From the NCBI RefSeq assembly GCF_013415845.1, contig NZ_CP058907.1, forward strand, positions 5,038,501 to 5,102,500: DNA of 64,000 nucleotides. Direction: 5' to 3'. The notes below the pieces were generated by a model that did no database searches, was not told the DNA's origin, and was given only the letters and a program-made list of their open reading frames with translations. Below, piece by piece: positions 36,247 to 45,479 of the stretch. Position 1 is the stretch's first letter. Each line of letters starts with the position of its first letter. The translations under genes were made by a program, and so were the position numbers. This DNA comes from Rhodopseudomonas palustris. GTDB taxonomy: Bacteria; Pseudomonadota; Alphaproteobacteria; Rhizobiales; Xanthobacteraceae.

Positions 36247-38001
36247 TCAGAAGTGCTTGAGCTCGATGTTGTGCTTCTTCAGCGCGTAGCCGATCTGGCG
36301 CGGCGTGAGGCCGAGAATGCGTGCGGCCTTCGCCTGCACCCACCCGGCTCGCTCCATGGCGTTGATCAGCCGCTCGCGCTCCGACATGTTCGATTCGTCG
36401 GATGGCATCTCGGAACGAACCGGCGCCGGCGCAAAATCATCCGCTGATGCGACCGGCTCGCGCGGATGGACGATTTCCACCGGCGCCTTGCGCGGCAGCA
36501 CCTGCAGGGGGATTTCGGGGCGTGGGCGCTCAGGCGCGGGCTCGGCGTGGCCTTTCCACAGGATCGCCGACAGGCACTCGTCCTGATGACAGGCGAAATC
36601 GCTGTCGCGGATTTCCGGCCCCATCGCCAGGGTGGCGGTGCGGCGCACGCAGTTCTCCAGCTCGCGGACGTTGCCGGGGAACGAGCAGGCCTTCAGCAGA
36701 TCCAGCGCGTGCGACTCGAAGGCCAGCTCGCGGCCGTTCTCCTTGTTGAAGTTCTTCAGGAATTCGCTCGCCAGAAGCGGGATGTCGCTGGGCCGGTCGC
36801 GCAGCGGCGGCAGGATCATCGGCACTACATTGATGCGGTAATACAGATCGGCGCGGAATTCCTTGCGCGCCACCGCCTCTTCCAGATTGCGGTTGGTCGC
36901 GGCGACGATGCGGACATTGACCTTGATGGTCTGGTTGCCGCCGACCCGTTCGAATTCCTGTTCCTGCAAGACGCGCAGCAGCTTGGCCTGGAACGACGCG
37001 GAGATCTCACCGATCTCGTCGAGGAACAGCGTGCCCTTGTCGGCGAGCTCGAACCGGCCCTTGCGCGAGGCGATCGCGCCGGTGAACGCGCCCTTCTCGT
37101 GCCCGAACAGCTCGGACTCCAGCACCGATTCCGGCAGCGCCGCGCAGTTGATCTTGATGAACGGGCCGTTGGCGCGCGCCGACAATTCGTGGATCGCTTT
37201 TGCGATCAGCTCCTTGCCGGTTCCCGACTCGCCGCGCAGCAACACGGGCGACTGCGACTTGGCGATGATGCTGACCTTGGCCAGCAGTTTGCGGATCGCC
37301 GGGCTCTCGCCGACGATGCCGTCGACCTTGACCCGCTTGCGCTCGCGCTCCGGCTTCAGCTCGGACAGTTCCTTCTGCAGCCGGTGGCTTTCCGCCATCA
37401 GCCGCTCGCGGTCGCGGGCGACGACGCGGTGCAGCTTCACGGTTTGGCCGATCAGATTGGCCACCATGGTGAGGAAGCGCACGTCGGCGTCCATCCGGAA
37501 GTGCGAACGGCCATCGCGGACGCGGTCGATACTCAGCGTCCCCACCACCCGCGAGTCGATCCGGATCGGCACGCCGATGAACGACACCCGGATTTCGTCG
37601 GTGGCGCCGAGCGCCATGGCATCGGCGGCGGTGAACATCGGATGGGCGGAGACGTTGTCGGCGACCAGCGGCACCGCGGTCGCGACGATCTGGTCGATCG
37701 CCTTCTGCGGCAGCCGGGCGCGATAGCGGTTGTCGCTGCCCTCATTCCAGCCGACCCCGACGGTAATATCGGGCACGCCGTCATCGGCGAGCAGCGACAC
37801 CACGCCGTTGCGCATCTGCAAAAATGACTGCAGCAGGTTGACGACGTTGGCGAGGGTGATCTCCAACCGCGCCGGTGAGGTGAGGATTTTCGAGATCTCG
37901 AAAATGCCGGTGAGCGCGATGTCACTCAGCGGTATCGGAGGATGGGTCATCGAAGGCGACGGGTACTCGTTATCGACAAGGCGAATTTCGCGCTGAGCCA
38001 T
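36247..38001 (-). CDS. nifA: NifA, RpoN-dependent activator of nif genes
   Basis: 584 residues: GAF sensor (about 30-195), AAA+ domain with Walker A GESGTGKE (257-264) and the sigma-54 contact GAFTGA (304-309), then a linker and C-terminal helix-turn-helix (about 550-575, ARILGLTPRQIGYAL). The linker carries C-X11-C-X19-C-X4-C at Cys439, 451, 471 and 476, the hallmark of oxygen-sensitive alphaproteobacterial NifA that needs no NifL. Activates the five TGT-N10-ACA sites in this window. Downstream of fixR with a 312-base gap. Confidence 0.97.
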   Translation of the reverse strand: MAQREIRLVDNEYPSPSMTHPPIPLSDIALTGIFEISKILTSPARLEITLANVVNLLQSFLQMRNGVVSLLADDGVPDITVGVGWNEGSDNRYRARLPQKAIDQIVATAVPLVADNVSAHPMFTAADAMALGATDEIRVSFIGVPIRIDSRVVGTLSIDRVRDGRSHFRMDADVRFLTMVANLIGQTVKLHRVVARDRERLMAESHRLQKELSELKPERERKRVKVDGIVGESPAIRKLLAKVSIIAKSQSPVLLRGESGTGKELIAKAIHELSARANGPFIKINCAALPESVLESELFGHEKGAFTGAIASRKGRFELADKGTLFLDEIGEISASFQAKLLRVLQEQEFERVGGNQTIKVNVRIVAATNRNLEEAVARKEFRADLYYRINVVPMILPPLRDRPSDIPLLASEFLKNFNKENGRELAFESHALDLLKACSFPGNVRELENCVRRTATLAMGPEIRDSDFACHQDECLSAILWKGHAEPAPERPRPEIPLQVLPRKAPVEIVHPREPVASADDFAPAPVRSEMPSDESNMSERERLINAMERAGWVQAKAARILGLTPRQIGYALKKHNIELKHF

Positions 38002-38313
38002 AGCTGGTCTCCATCGCTCCCGAGCCTTCCCCCGTCAGATCCGGAGCATTGGCGGATTGTGGATGAATTCCAACCAGATGTCGTGCTCATCTTGGCTGCA
38101 TGACTGCGGAAGTTATGGCTAGCTCTGCTTAGTTCATTACCACTGGCAAAAATACTGATAATCAACTGATTACTACCCTAGCACCAGTCCGCCGCCGCTC
38201 CTGCATTGACGCAGCGCAAAACTGATCGACCAAAAGAACGGCAGCCAGCAGACGCCGCGTGTGATTGCCAATCAGCCGCAAACTAATTGCGAACTATTCG
38301 CTCAGGCTAGCAC
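38002..38313 (-). promoter_or_regulatory. fixR-nifA spacer with a possible FixK box
   Basis: 312 bases, no gene. TTGACGCAGCGCAA at 38206-38219 fits TTG(A/C)-N6-(T/G)CAA and would allow oxygen-regulated, NifA-independent nifA transcription. The stretch 38125-38180 is AT-rich and could hold a promoter. Confidence 0.35.
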
Positions 38314-39210
38314 TCAGACGTGCTGACCGCCATTGATGTGGATTTCTTCGCCGGTGACATAGCTGGCCGCATCCGAGCACAGGAAGAACATCACCTTGGC
38401 GACTTCCTCAGGGGTTCCGATCCGGCGCATCGGAATCGTTGGCGCCAGCATTGCCTCGGTCTCGGGCGACAGGATGTCGGTCTTGATCTCACCCGGCGCG
38501 ATCGCATTTACCCGGATGCCGTAGGGCGCGTAGTCATGCGCCATCTCACGGGTCAGGCAGGTCAGCGCCGCTTTCGAGGTGGCGTAGGCGCTGCCGGCGA
38601 ACGGATGCACGCGCGAGCCGACGATCGAGGTGACGTTGACGATCGAGCCCTGGCCGGCGCGCAGTTCGTCGAACAGCCCCTGCGCCAGCATCACCGGTGC
38701 CAGCAGGTTGACGTGGAACACGCTCATCCAGGTGCCGACCGGCGTGTTCAACGAGGTCAGCCGTTCGCCCTCGGCGCTCTTGGGGGAGATCGCCGCATTG
38801 TTGATCAGGGCGTTCAATGGGCCGCCGCCGAGCTTCTCTTTCAGTTCGTCGATCGCCCGGGGCACCGCGCGATGGTCGGCGAGTTCGACCGCGACGTGAT
38901 TCTCGAGGCCGGTCGCCCACGGACAGCGGTCGTCGGCGAACGGCTGCCGCGAGCAGGTAATGATGCGCCAGCCGGCGTCGGAGAACAGCTTGCCGGTGGC
39001 ATGGCCGATACCGCGCGACGCGCCGGTCAGGACCAGCGTCTTTTGCTTGCCGACGCGCGCCTCGCGCTGATCATTGTGAAACGGACAGGCGCCGCCTGTG
39101 GCCGACGGCATTCCGGCCGGCATACCAGGAGGCATCTCTGCGGGGCGCCCGGCAGGGGGCGAAGCGGGCGCGGGTTCGGGCCGCTCTGCGTGCAGTGGTT
39201 CAGGGTGCAC
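38314..39210 (-). CDS. fixR: FixR-like short-chain dehydrogenase upstream of nifA
   Basis: 298 residues. A Pro/Met-rich lead of about 50 residues precedes a standard SDR: TGASRGIG at 62-69, NNAA at about 137, Ser195, Tyr209 and Lys213 (YATSK). Position and direction before nifA copy the fixR-nifA operon of Bradyrhizobium, where FixR is an SDR whose function is dispensable and unknown. RpoN promoter and NifA site lie directly upstream. Confidence 0.85.
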   Translation of the reverse strand: MHPEPLHAERPEPAPASPPAGRPAEMPPGMPAGMPSATGGACPFHNDQREARVGKQKTLVLTGASRGIGHATGKLFSDAGWRIITCSRQPFADDRCPWATGLENHVAVELADHRAVPRAIDELKEKLGGGPLNALINNAAISPKSAEGERLTSLNTPVGTWMSVFHVNLLAPVMLAQGLFDELRAGQGSIVNVTSIVGSRVHPFAGSAYATSKAALTCLTREMAHDYAPYGIRVNAIAPGEIKTDILSPETEAMLAPTIPMRRIGTPEEVAKVMFFLCSDAASYVTGEEIHINGGQHV

Positions 39211-39246
39211 GGGACGGTCTCCATCGGTTTCGTTGCAAGTGAACTT

Positions 39247-39262
39247 GCATGAACCGGGCCAA
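39247..39262 (-). promoter_or_regulatory. RpoN promoter of fixR-nifA
   Basis: Minus strand TTGGCCCGGTTCATGC: GG-N10-GC spacing, with TTGGCCC in place of TTGGCAC. 37 bases before the fixR ATG. Confidence 0.65.
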
Positions 39263-39313
39263 CCGCTACGACGTTCGATTTAGGCCGACAAACCACACCT
39301 AGTTGCCAGCCGA

Positions 39314-39329
39314 TGTCATTACAGCGACA
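39314..39329. promoter_or_regulatory. NifA-type activator site upstream of fixR-nifA
   Basis: TGTCATTACAGCGACA is TGT-N10-ACA, about 52 bases upstream of the -24 element of fixR and 140 bases before the divergent ATG at 39469. Fits positive autoregulation of nifA. Confidence 0.7.
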
Positions 39330-39468
39330 CCGCTCGCGCCGCACAACCCGACACAACGTTGGCTTTCCGACATCAAAACCCGCCACCCATTACCACTAAC
39401 AGCGCCTGCTCGGTCTGGTCCGGCTCTTGCTTAAACAGGCTTCGGACACTGAACACAGCGTGGTGGTG

Positions 39469-40323
39469 ATGACGCAGCCTCTCCAACTCAGCGCCGGCGG
39501 CTTCGCGGTCGTGCTCGGGACTAATGAGATCGCCTCCGCCGTCGCTGTGCATCTGCACCGCGCCGGCTGCTGTGTGGTGATGTCGCACGATCCGTTTCCG
39601 CCGGTGATCCGCCGCAAGATGGCGTTTCACGATGCGCTGTATGGCGACGAAGTCACGGTCGAAGGCGTGCGTGGCGAGCGGGTCGATCACGCCACCCAGA
39701 TTTTCAAGGCGCTGCGCCGCCACGACAACGTGCTGGTGACCTGGCTGGCGCTGCCGGACCTGCTGCCGATCAGCACGGTCGACGTGCTGATCGATGCGCG
39801 GATGCAGAAGCACCGGGTGACGCCGGACCTGCGCGGGCTCGCGCGCGTCAGCGTCGGCCTCGGGCCCGGCTTCTCGACCGCGGTGAACTGCGACGTTGCG
39901 ATCGAAACCCGTCCCGGCCGCAGCGGCCTGATCGTCGGCTCCGGCTGGACCGATGCGGCCGACGGCGTCGCCAGCCCGCTCGGCGGCGTCGGAGCCGAGC
40001 GCTTCCAATATTCGCAGGCCAGCGGCCGATGGCGGACCGCGGTCGAAATCGGCAGCCGTGTCTTCAGCGGCTATCCGATCGGTCACCTCGGCGGCGTTCC
40101 GGTGCGGGCGCCGTGCGACGGCATCCTGCGCGGCGTCGTGCGCGACGGCCAGGACGTGCCGCAGGGCGTCAAGCTGCTGGAGGTGGATTCCCGCGGCCGC
40201 CATGCGCAGTGGACCGGGATCGACGATCGCGGCCGGGGCATCGCCAAGGCGGTGCTGCGCGCCGTGCAGCCGCAGACCGAAATTCGCCCGAGCTACGCGG
40301 CGCAGCCGATCGCGGTGTTCTAG
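39469..40323 (+). CDS. EF2563/YqeB-family molybdenum-hydroxylase accessory-like protein
   Basis: 284 residues from the ATG at 39469 (MTQPLQLSAGG); a TTG 42 bases upstream is possible. GGFAVVLGTNEIASAVAVHL and the block HRAGCCVVMSHDPFPPVIRR, then ALYGDEVTVEGVRGERV, match the EF2563 (YqeB) family linked to selenium-dependent molybdenum hydroxylases and XdhC-like cofactor processing. The Rossmann start normally GAGD-x-A reads GTNEIA here. Divergent from fixR across the NifA site, so it may be a nif-regulated molybdenum accessory. That role is inference. Confidence 0.7.
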   Translation: MTQPLQLSAGGFAVVLGTNEIASAVAVHLHRAGCCVVMSHDPFPPVIRRKMAFHDALYGDEVTVEGVRGERVDHATQIFKALRRHDNVLVTWLALPDLLPISTVDVLIDARMQKHRVTPDLRGLARVSVGLGPGFSTAVNCDVAIETRPGRSGLIVGSGWTDAADGVASPLGGVGAERFQYSQASGRWRTAVEIGSRVFSGYPIGHLGGVPVRAPCDGILRGVVRDGQDVPQGVKLLEVDSRGRHAQWTGIDDRGRGIAKAVLRAVQPQTEIRPSYAAQPIAVF

Positions 40324-40380
40324 GCGGGCGACGGCCTGCCGCTCGCCATCGCCAGGATGGCTTTCCTACATTGACTGACG

Positions 40381-40423
40381 CCTCATCCCGATGCCCGGCT
40401 TTGCCAGGCTCCTCAGGATGAGG
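40381..40423. repeat. Intergenic inverted repeat
   Basis: CCTCATCC (40381-40388) and GGATGAGG (40416-40423) flank a GC stretch, between the convergent EF2563-like gene and feoB. Resembles a dispersed element of the Bradyrhizobium group; may also end both transcripts. Confidence 0.45.
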
Positions 40424-40529
40424 ACTTCGGACGCTTGGCAAAGGCCAAATCCGCTTCAATCAATCGATGAAGCGCTCTAGGCCGAGCGACCCAGAGCGCA
40501 GCACTGGACTGCGCTCATCGACGCCGGCA

Positions 40530-42410
40530 CTAGCCGGCGCCGAGGGCGACGGCGACGTTGTAGGTGATCAGGCTGGCGATATAGGCGAGCACGAACATGT
40601 AGACGAAGGTGACGCCCATCCAGCGCCAGCTTCCGGTCTCGCGCTTGATCACCGCCAGCGTCGAGGCGCATTGCGGCGCGAACACGAACCAGGCCAGCAG
40701 CGACAGCGCGGTGGCCAGGCTCCACTTCGAAGCCAGCACCAGGCCGATCTGCTCGGCCGCTTCCTTGCCGCCCTCGATCGCATAGACGGTGCCGAGCGCC
40801 GCGACCGCGACCTCGCGCGCCGCCATGCCGGGGATCAGCGCCACCGCGATCTGCCAGTTGAAGCCGAGCGGCGCCAGCACCGGCTCGACCGCGTGGCCGA
40901 TGATCGAGGCCAGGCTGTAGTCGATCGCCGGCTCGGTCGCGCCGATCGGCGGCCGCGGGAACGAAGCCAGGAACCAGATCAGCACCATCATCGAGAAGAT
41001 GGTGGTACCGGCGCGCTGCAGGAACATCTTGGCACGGATATAGATGCCGATGGCCACGCTCTGCAGCCGCGGCAGTTTGTAGTCCGGCAGTTCGAGCATG
41101 AACGGCGCCGGCTCGTAGTCGCGCCACATGAAGAACTTGACCAGCGCCGACACCGTCAGGGCGCTGACGATGCCCGCGGTGTAGAGGCCGAACATCACCA
41201 GCCCCTGCAGATTGATCCAGCCGAACACGTCCTTGGCCGGCACGAAGGCCGAGATGATCAGCGTATAGACCGGGATGCGCGCCGAGCAGGTCATCAGCGG
41301 CGCGATCAGGATGGTGGTGAGGCGGTCGCGGCGGTTGTCGATCACGCGCGTCGCCATGATTCCGGGGATCGCGCAGGCAAAGCTCGAAAGCAGCGGAATG
41401 AAGGCACGGCCGTGCAGACCGGCGCCGCCCATGATGCGATCCATCAGGAACGCGGCGCGCGCCATGTAGCCGAGGTCTTCCAGCAGCAGGATGAACAGGA
41501 AGATGATGATGATCTGCGGCAGGAACACGAGGACGCTGCCGACGCCGGAGATCACGCCGTTCTGCAGGAAACTCTGCAGCAGCCCCTCGGGCAAGTTGGC
41601 CTGGACGAAGGCGCCGAGGGCTTCGAAGCCACCGGAGATCAGCTCCATGATCGGCTGCGCCCAGGAGAACACCGCCTGGAACATCACGAACAGGATCAGG
41701 ATCAGGATCAGCAGGCCGGCGACGGGATGCAGCACCACCCGGTCGATCTGAGCCGTCAGGGTGTGGGGCCGCGCCGGCAGGCTGACGCAATCGGCGATGA
41801 TGCGGTCGGCCTCGCGTTGCAGGGCGCGCAGCTCGCTGGTGGACAGCGGCCGCCAATTGGTGTCGGTCGCGGGCGCCGGCGCCCGGGCGGCGAATTCATC
41901 GGTCCGCTTCAGCAGCTCCGCGGTGCCGCCCTTGCGGACCGCGATAGACGTCACCACCGGAATACCAAGCTGCGCCGACAGCTTCTCGACATCGACCGTG
42001 ACGCCACGGCGCATTGCGATGTCGTACATGTTCAGCACGAGCATCAGCGGACGGCCGGTCCCCTTCAATTCCAGCATCAGCCGGAAGGTCAGCCGCAGGT
42101 TTGTCGAGTCGGCGACACACAGCACCAGATCCGGCACCGGCTCGCCCGACTTGCGGCCGAGCACCACATCGCGGGTGATCTCTTCGTCGGGGCTGCGGCC
42201 GCGCAGCGAATAGGTGCCCGGCAGATCGACCAGACTGACGACACGGCCGGCCGGCGTGGTGAACAGGCCGGTCTTGCGCTCGACGGTCACGCCCGGGTAG
42301 TTCGCCACCTTCTGGCGGCTACCCGTCAGCGCGTTGAACAGGGAGGTCTTGCCGCTATTGGGTGTTCCAACCAGGGCAAGGTTGAACGGGTGAGAATCGA
42401 TCGAGCTCAT
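40530..42410 (-). CDS. feoB: FeoB ferrous iron transporter
   Basis: 626 residues. N-terminal G protein with GTPNSGKTSLFN (15-26) and DLPGTYSL (G3), then a helical spacer and a membrane part with two Gate-like halves (FLPQIIIIFLFILLLEDLGY; SLLAWFVFAPQCASTLAVIK). Somewhat shorter than E. coli FeoB at the C-terminus. Imports Fe2+ under anoxic conditions, here next to the iron-hungry nif island. Confidence 0.95.
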   Translation of the reverse strand: MSSIDSHPFNLALVGTPNSGKTSLFNALTGSRQKVANYPGVTVERKTGLFTTPAGRVVSLVDLPGTYSLRGRSPDEEITRDVVLGRKSGEPVPDLVLCVADSTNLRLTFRLMLELKGTGRPLMLVLNMYDIAMRRGVTVDVEKLSAQLGIPVVTSIAVRKGGTAELLKRTDEFAARAPAPATDTNWRPLSTSELRALQREADRIIADCVSLPARPHTLTAQIDRVVLHPVAGLLILILILFVMFQAVFSWAQPIMELISGGFEALGAFVQANLPEGLLQSFLQNGVISGVGSVLVFLPQIIIIFLFILLLEDLGYMARAAFLMDRIMGGAGLHGRAFIPLLSSFACAIPGIMATRVIDNRRDRLTTILIAPLMTCSARIPVYTLIISAFVPAKDVFGWINLQGLVMFGLYTAGIVSALTVSALVKFFMWRDYEPAPFMLELPDYKLPRLQSVAIGIYIRAKMFLQRAGTTIFSMMVLIWFLASFPRPPIGATEPAIDYSLASIIGHAVEPVLAPLGFNWQIAVALIPGMAAREVAVAALGTVYAIEGGKEAAEQIGLVLASKWSLATALSLLAWFVFAPQCASTLAVIKRETGSWRWMGVTFVYMFVLAYIASLITYNVAVALGAG

Positions 42411-42447
42411 CGCGCAATCGCCAAATCAAGAAGCTGCAATCTGCGCG

Positions 42448-42738
42448 TCACATCAACACGACGGCCATCGCCTCGCGGCGGCGGACCGCGATGGTGATGT
42501 TGTCGACCCGGACCGCGATCGGATCCCGGCCGATGATACCCTCGTGCAACACTTCGACCTTGGCCCCCTCGACGAAGCCGAGCTCGATCAGCCGGCTTTC
42601 CAATTCGATCGGCTGCAACGACGACGCCCCGCGGTGCGGATCGATCGCCTGGACGACGCCGCGATAGCCGCGTCGCGCGTTCCCCAGCAGGATCGGCTGG
42701 TGATGGCTGTGGCCGTTGTGATGGGGGATTTGGGTCAT
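42448..42738 (-). CDS. feoA: FeoA
   Basis: 96 residues from the ATG at 42738 (MTQIPHHNGHSHHQ), an unusual His-rich N-terminus before the SH3-like FeoA domain (ESRLIELGFVEGAKVEVLHEG, cut after LHEG; DPIAVRVDNITIAVRRREA). 37 bases upstream of feoB, same operon. Confidence 0.9.
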   Translation of the reverse strand: MTQIPHHNGHSHHQPILLGNARRGYRGVVQAIDPHRGASSLQPIELESRLIELGFVEGAKVEVLHEGIIGRDPIAVRVDNITIAVRRREAMAVVLM

Positions 42739-42798
42739 TACTCGTTCTTCCAATCGGCGCCGCGAAGGTCAAGAGATTCAAGCCGGCGCCATCGGGAG

Positions 42799-42815
42799 TT
42801 TAGAACGATTGTAAC
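42799..42815. promoter_or_regulatory. Irr iron-control element (ICE-like) upstream of feoAB
   Basis: TTTAGAACGATTGTAAC agrees with TTTRGAAYNRTTYYAAA at 15 of 17 positions. Starts 61 bases upstream of the feoA ATG. Points to heme/iron control by Irr rather than Fur. Confidence 0.5.
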
Positions 42816-42850
42816 AGGCGCTATCAATTCTCAATCTAACAAAAGAGCCC

Positions 42851-42872
42851 TGCCAAATGGTTTGATTTGGCA
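42851..42872. promoter_or_regulatory. Perfect inverted repeat, unknown operator
   Basis: TGCCAAAT (42851-42858), 6-base spacer, ATTTGGCA (42865-42872). AT-rich arms in a GC-rich genome suggest a protein-binding site for feoAB or the small gene at 43099. The rest of 42739-43098 shows nothing else. Confidence 0.4.
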
Positions 42873-43098
42873 CAAAACTGCGGACGGCTTCGGCCAGATT
42901 CAATCTAAGAGCGAACGTGCAAACCGCATGCCTCGTCTGACCGCACCTCGGATCATCACGCAGCCGCGATCCGTAAACCATGGAGCGTGATCGGCGGCGG
43001 GAGACCGTCTCCCGTTAAGGCTTCGGCCAACGCTGCGGCGGATACTGGGCACAGGATCGGGAACATGTCCCGATCACCGCCTCTGACCGGATCGCGCC

Positions 43099-43260
43099 AT
43101 GGCCGCCAAGACCTCCAAAGCGAAACGACGCAAGCCGGCCGCTGCGGCGGGCGGCGCGTGGCTCACGATGCTGGCTCAGAACCTGACCAACATGGCGATC
43201 GTGACCGCATCGTCGGGTTCGGTGCTGCTCTGCCTGCTGATCGCCAAGCGTTTCGCCTGA
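43099..43260 (+). CDS. Small single-span membrane protein
   Basis: 53 residues, ATG at 43099. Very basic N-terminus (AAKTSKAKRRKPAAAA) followed by WLTMLAQNLTNM and a hydrophobic span ending SVLLCLLIAKRFA. I do not recognise it. Coding is supported only by the plausible composition and topology. Confidence 0.4.
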   Translation: MAAKTSKAKRRKPAAAAGGAWLTMLAQNLTNMAIVTASSGSVLLCLLIAKRFA

Positions 43261-43373
43261 GAGCGATTCCGCTCTATTGGAATCAGAGCCGCGCTTTGGC
43301 GGACTCACCACAGACAGAACCTCACGATGGGGACGCGCGCAGCGCCGTCTCGAACCCTCCCCCTAAAACGTCG

Positions 43374-43396
43374 ATGCCCGGTACGAGGCCGGGCAT
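43374..43396. repeat. Dispersed ATGCCCGG palindrome
   Basis: ATGCCCGG/CCGGGCAT, same family as 11612, 30053 and 45396. Between the small membrane gene and the 3' end of the chemoreceptor. Confidence 0.55.
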
Positions 43397-43431
43397 GACG
43401 CGGAGTTGAAGGGGGAAAAACGGCGCGGCGA

Positions 43432-45129
43432 TCAGGCTGCGCGGACCGTATCGAGGAACCGGGTGACCTCGATCTTCAGCCGGCTGGATTCCTGTGACAG
43501 CGACTGCGCCGCCGACAGCACTTGAGCCGAGGCCGAACCGGTCTCGGTCGCGCCGCGCTGCACGTCGGTGATGTTCGCCGACACCTGCTGGGTGCCATGC
43601 GCCGCCTGCTGCACGTTGCGGGAGATTTCCTGAGTAGCGGCGCCCTGCTCCTCGACCGCGGCAGCGATCGCCGACGAAATCTCCGACATCCGCCCGATGG
43701 TCTGCCCGATCTCGCGGATCGCATTGACCGACTCGTTGGTCGCCGACTGGATTCCCGAAATGTGCTGGCCGATTTCGCCGGTGGCTTTCGCAGTCTGCTC
43801 GGCCAGCGCCTTGACCTCGGCGGCCACCACCGCGAAGCCGCGACCGGCCTCACCGGCGCGCGCCGCCTCGATCGTGGCGTTGAGCGCCAACAGGTTGGTC
43901 TGGCCCGCAATGGTGTTGATCAGTTCGACGACGTCGCCGATCCGGCTGGCCGCTTCCGACAAATCACCGACGCTGGCGTTGGTCTTGCGGGCCTGATCCA
44001 CCGCCTCCGAGGCGATCCGCGACGACTCCTGGACCTGACGGCTGATCTCGGTGATCGACGACGACATCTCCTCGGTCGCGGAAGCGACCGACTGGACATT
44101 GGTGGAAGCTTCTTCGGACGCCGCCGCGACCGACGTCGCCAGCTCCTGGGAGCGATCGGCTGTCGAGGTCAGCGTGCCGGCCGATGCCTCCAGCTCGGTG
44201 GAGGCCGACGACACCGTCTCGACGATCTCGCTGATCGCGGCTTCGAACTGCCTTGTGGCCGCGTCGACCCGGTGGCCGCGCGCGATCTTTTCCTCGGCCT
44301 CGCGCGCCGCGGCCTGATCGGCCTCGCGCTTGGCGATCAGCGCTTCCTTGAAGATCTGCAGCGAATCCGCCATCGCGCCGATTTCGGTCGACTCGCCGCG
44401 ATGCGGCACCTCGGCAGCGAGGTTACCCTGGCCCAGCGCCTGCATCGGCGCGATGATCGACGCGATGCCGCGGCTGATGTCGCGGATCACCAGATAGCTG
44501 GCGATGAACCCGAACGCGATCGTCAGCACCAGAATGGTGACGACGATCATCACCGCCGAGCTATAAGTCGCTTCCGCCAAAGCGGTCGACTCATCAGCAC
44601 CCTTCTTGTTCAGATCGACATCCTTCTGCAGGACGGCATCGACCCGGCTTCCGATCGGCCCCAGCGTCTTTGTCAGGTACTCGCCCAGCTCGGCAGTGGA
44701 CTGACCGACACTCTTTTGCGACATCTCCACTGCCTTCTTGGCACCGTCGAGATAGACGTTCAGCTCCTTGCTGAACTGTTCGTACAGCGCCTTTTCTTCA
44801 GGCGTGGTAATCATCTTTTGGTAGCTGTCGAGCTGCTTGTTGATGACCTCTTCGACGCCGGCGATTCGCTTTGCGGCCGTCGCCTTGCCTTCCGCCGTTG
44901 TCTCCATCGCGTGGGCTCGCAGCGTCACCCGATACATCGCCAGGGTCGTGCGGATGTCACCAAGCACGCGCACGCTCGGCAGCCAGTTGGTGGCGATATC
45001 GACCGTCGAGTCGTTCAGGGTCCGCATCTTGAGCAGGCCCAGCCCACCGATCCCCGACATGGCCACGAGAAGCAGCGCCACGAGCGCGATGATCTTGGTA
45101 CGAATCGAAAGTCTGGACAACATCGGCAT
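43432..45129 (-). CDS. Methyl-accepting chemotaxis protein
   Basis: 565 residues: first membrane helix at about 12-34, a helical periplasmic sensor of four-helix-bundle type with [19 protein letters not shown], second membrane helix about 190-212, HAMP ([18 protein letters not shown]), then the signalling domain with its hairpin [20 protein letters not shown]. No CheR-tethering pentapeptide at the C-terminus (ends FLDTVRAA). Paralogue of the next gene. Confidence 0.93.
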   Translation of the reverse strand: MPMLSRLSIRTKIIALVALLLVAMSGIGGLGLLKMRTLNDSTVDIATNWLPSVRVLGDIRTTLAMYRVTLRAHAMETTAEGKATAAKRIAGVEEVINKQLDSYQKMITTPEEKALYEQFSKELNVYLDGAKKAVEMSQKSVGQSTAELGEYLTKTLGPIGSRVDAVLQKDVDLNKKGADESTALAEATYSSAVMIVVTILVLTIAFGFIASYLVIRDISRGIASIIAPMQALGQGNLAAEVPHRGESTEIGAMADSLQIFKEALIAKREADQAAAREAEEKIARGHRVDAATRQFEAAISEIVETVSSASTELEASAGTLTSTADRSQELATSVAAASEEASTNVQSVASATEEMSSSITEISRQVQESSRIASEAVDQARKTNASVGDLSEAASRIGDVVELINTIAGQTNLLALNATIEAARAGEAGRGFAVVAAEVKALAEQTAKATGEIGQHISGIQSATNESVNAIREIGQTIGRMSEISSAIAAAVEEQGAATQEISRNVQQAAHGTQQVSANITDVQRGATETGSASAQVLSAAQSLSQESSRLKIEVTRFLDTVRAA

Positions 45130-45479
45130 CTACTCGTCTGATGGAAGACCAAATATCAGGAATTGGTACATTACCGCACAGCCACTCGGCGCAGCCGGGG
45201 GTCGGCGATCCAATTCTGGAACCAAGGTGCAGCTTGCAGGTTGAGGTGGCGTTAAACTACGACCTCGTAGAACTACCAGACCGGAAGAACTACTCGCTTC
45301 GGAAGTCCGGCTCCGGCGCTCGTTCATCAAACTCGTCAGGACCGGCTGACCCGGCCACTCATGATTTGCTCGCAGTTTCTGTTCCAAAACGTGGATGCCC
45401 GGGCCGAGCCCGGGCACGAGATCGTTGCGAGTAGCGGCTTAGCCGCTGCGTACCCCGCTGACGGCAGGGGCCCGAGCGG
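45130..45479. repeat. Gap between the two chemoreceptor genes with a dispersed palindrome
   Basis: 350 bases, no gene seen. TGCCCGGG/CCCGGGCA at 45396-45416 belongs to the family seen at 11612, 30053 and 43374. Confidence 0.5.

Noticed and set aside
40467..42497. Long + strand frame opposite feoB
   Set aside because: Gln/Arg/His-rich antisense translation; feoB is unambiguous.
42856..42880. FixK/FNR box (TTGATTTGGCACAA) before feoAB
   Set aside because: The right half (ACAA) does not match (T/G)CAA, and the stretch is better described as part of the perfect palindrome.
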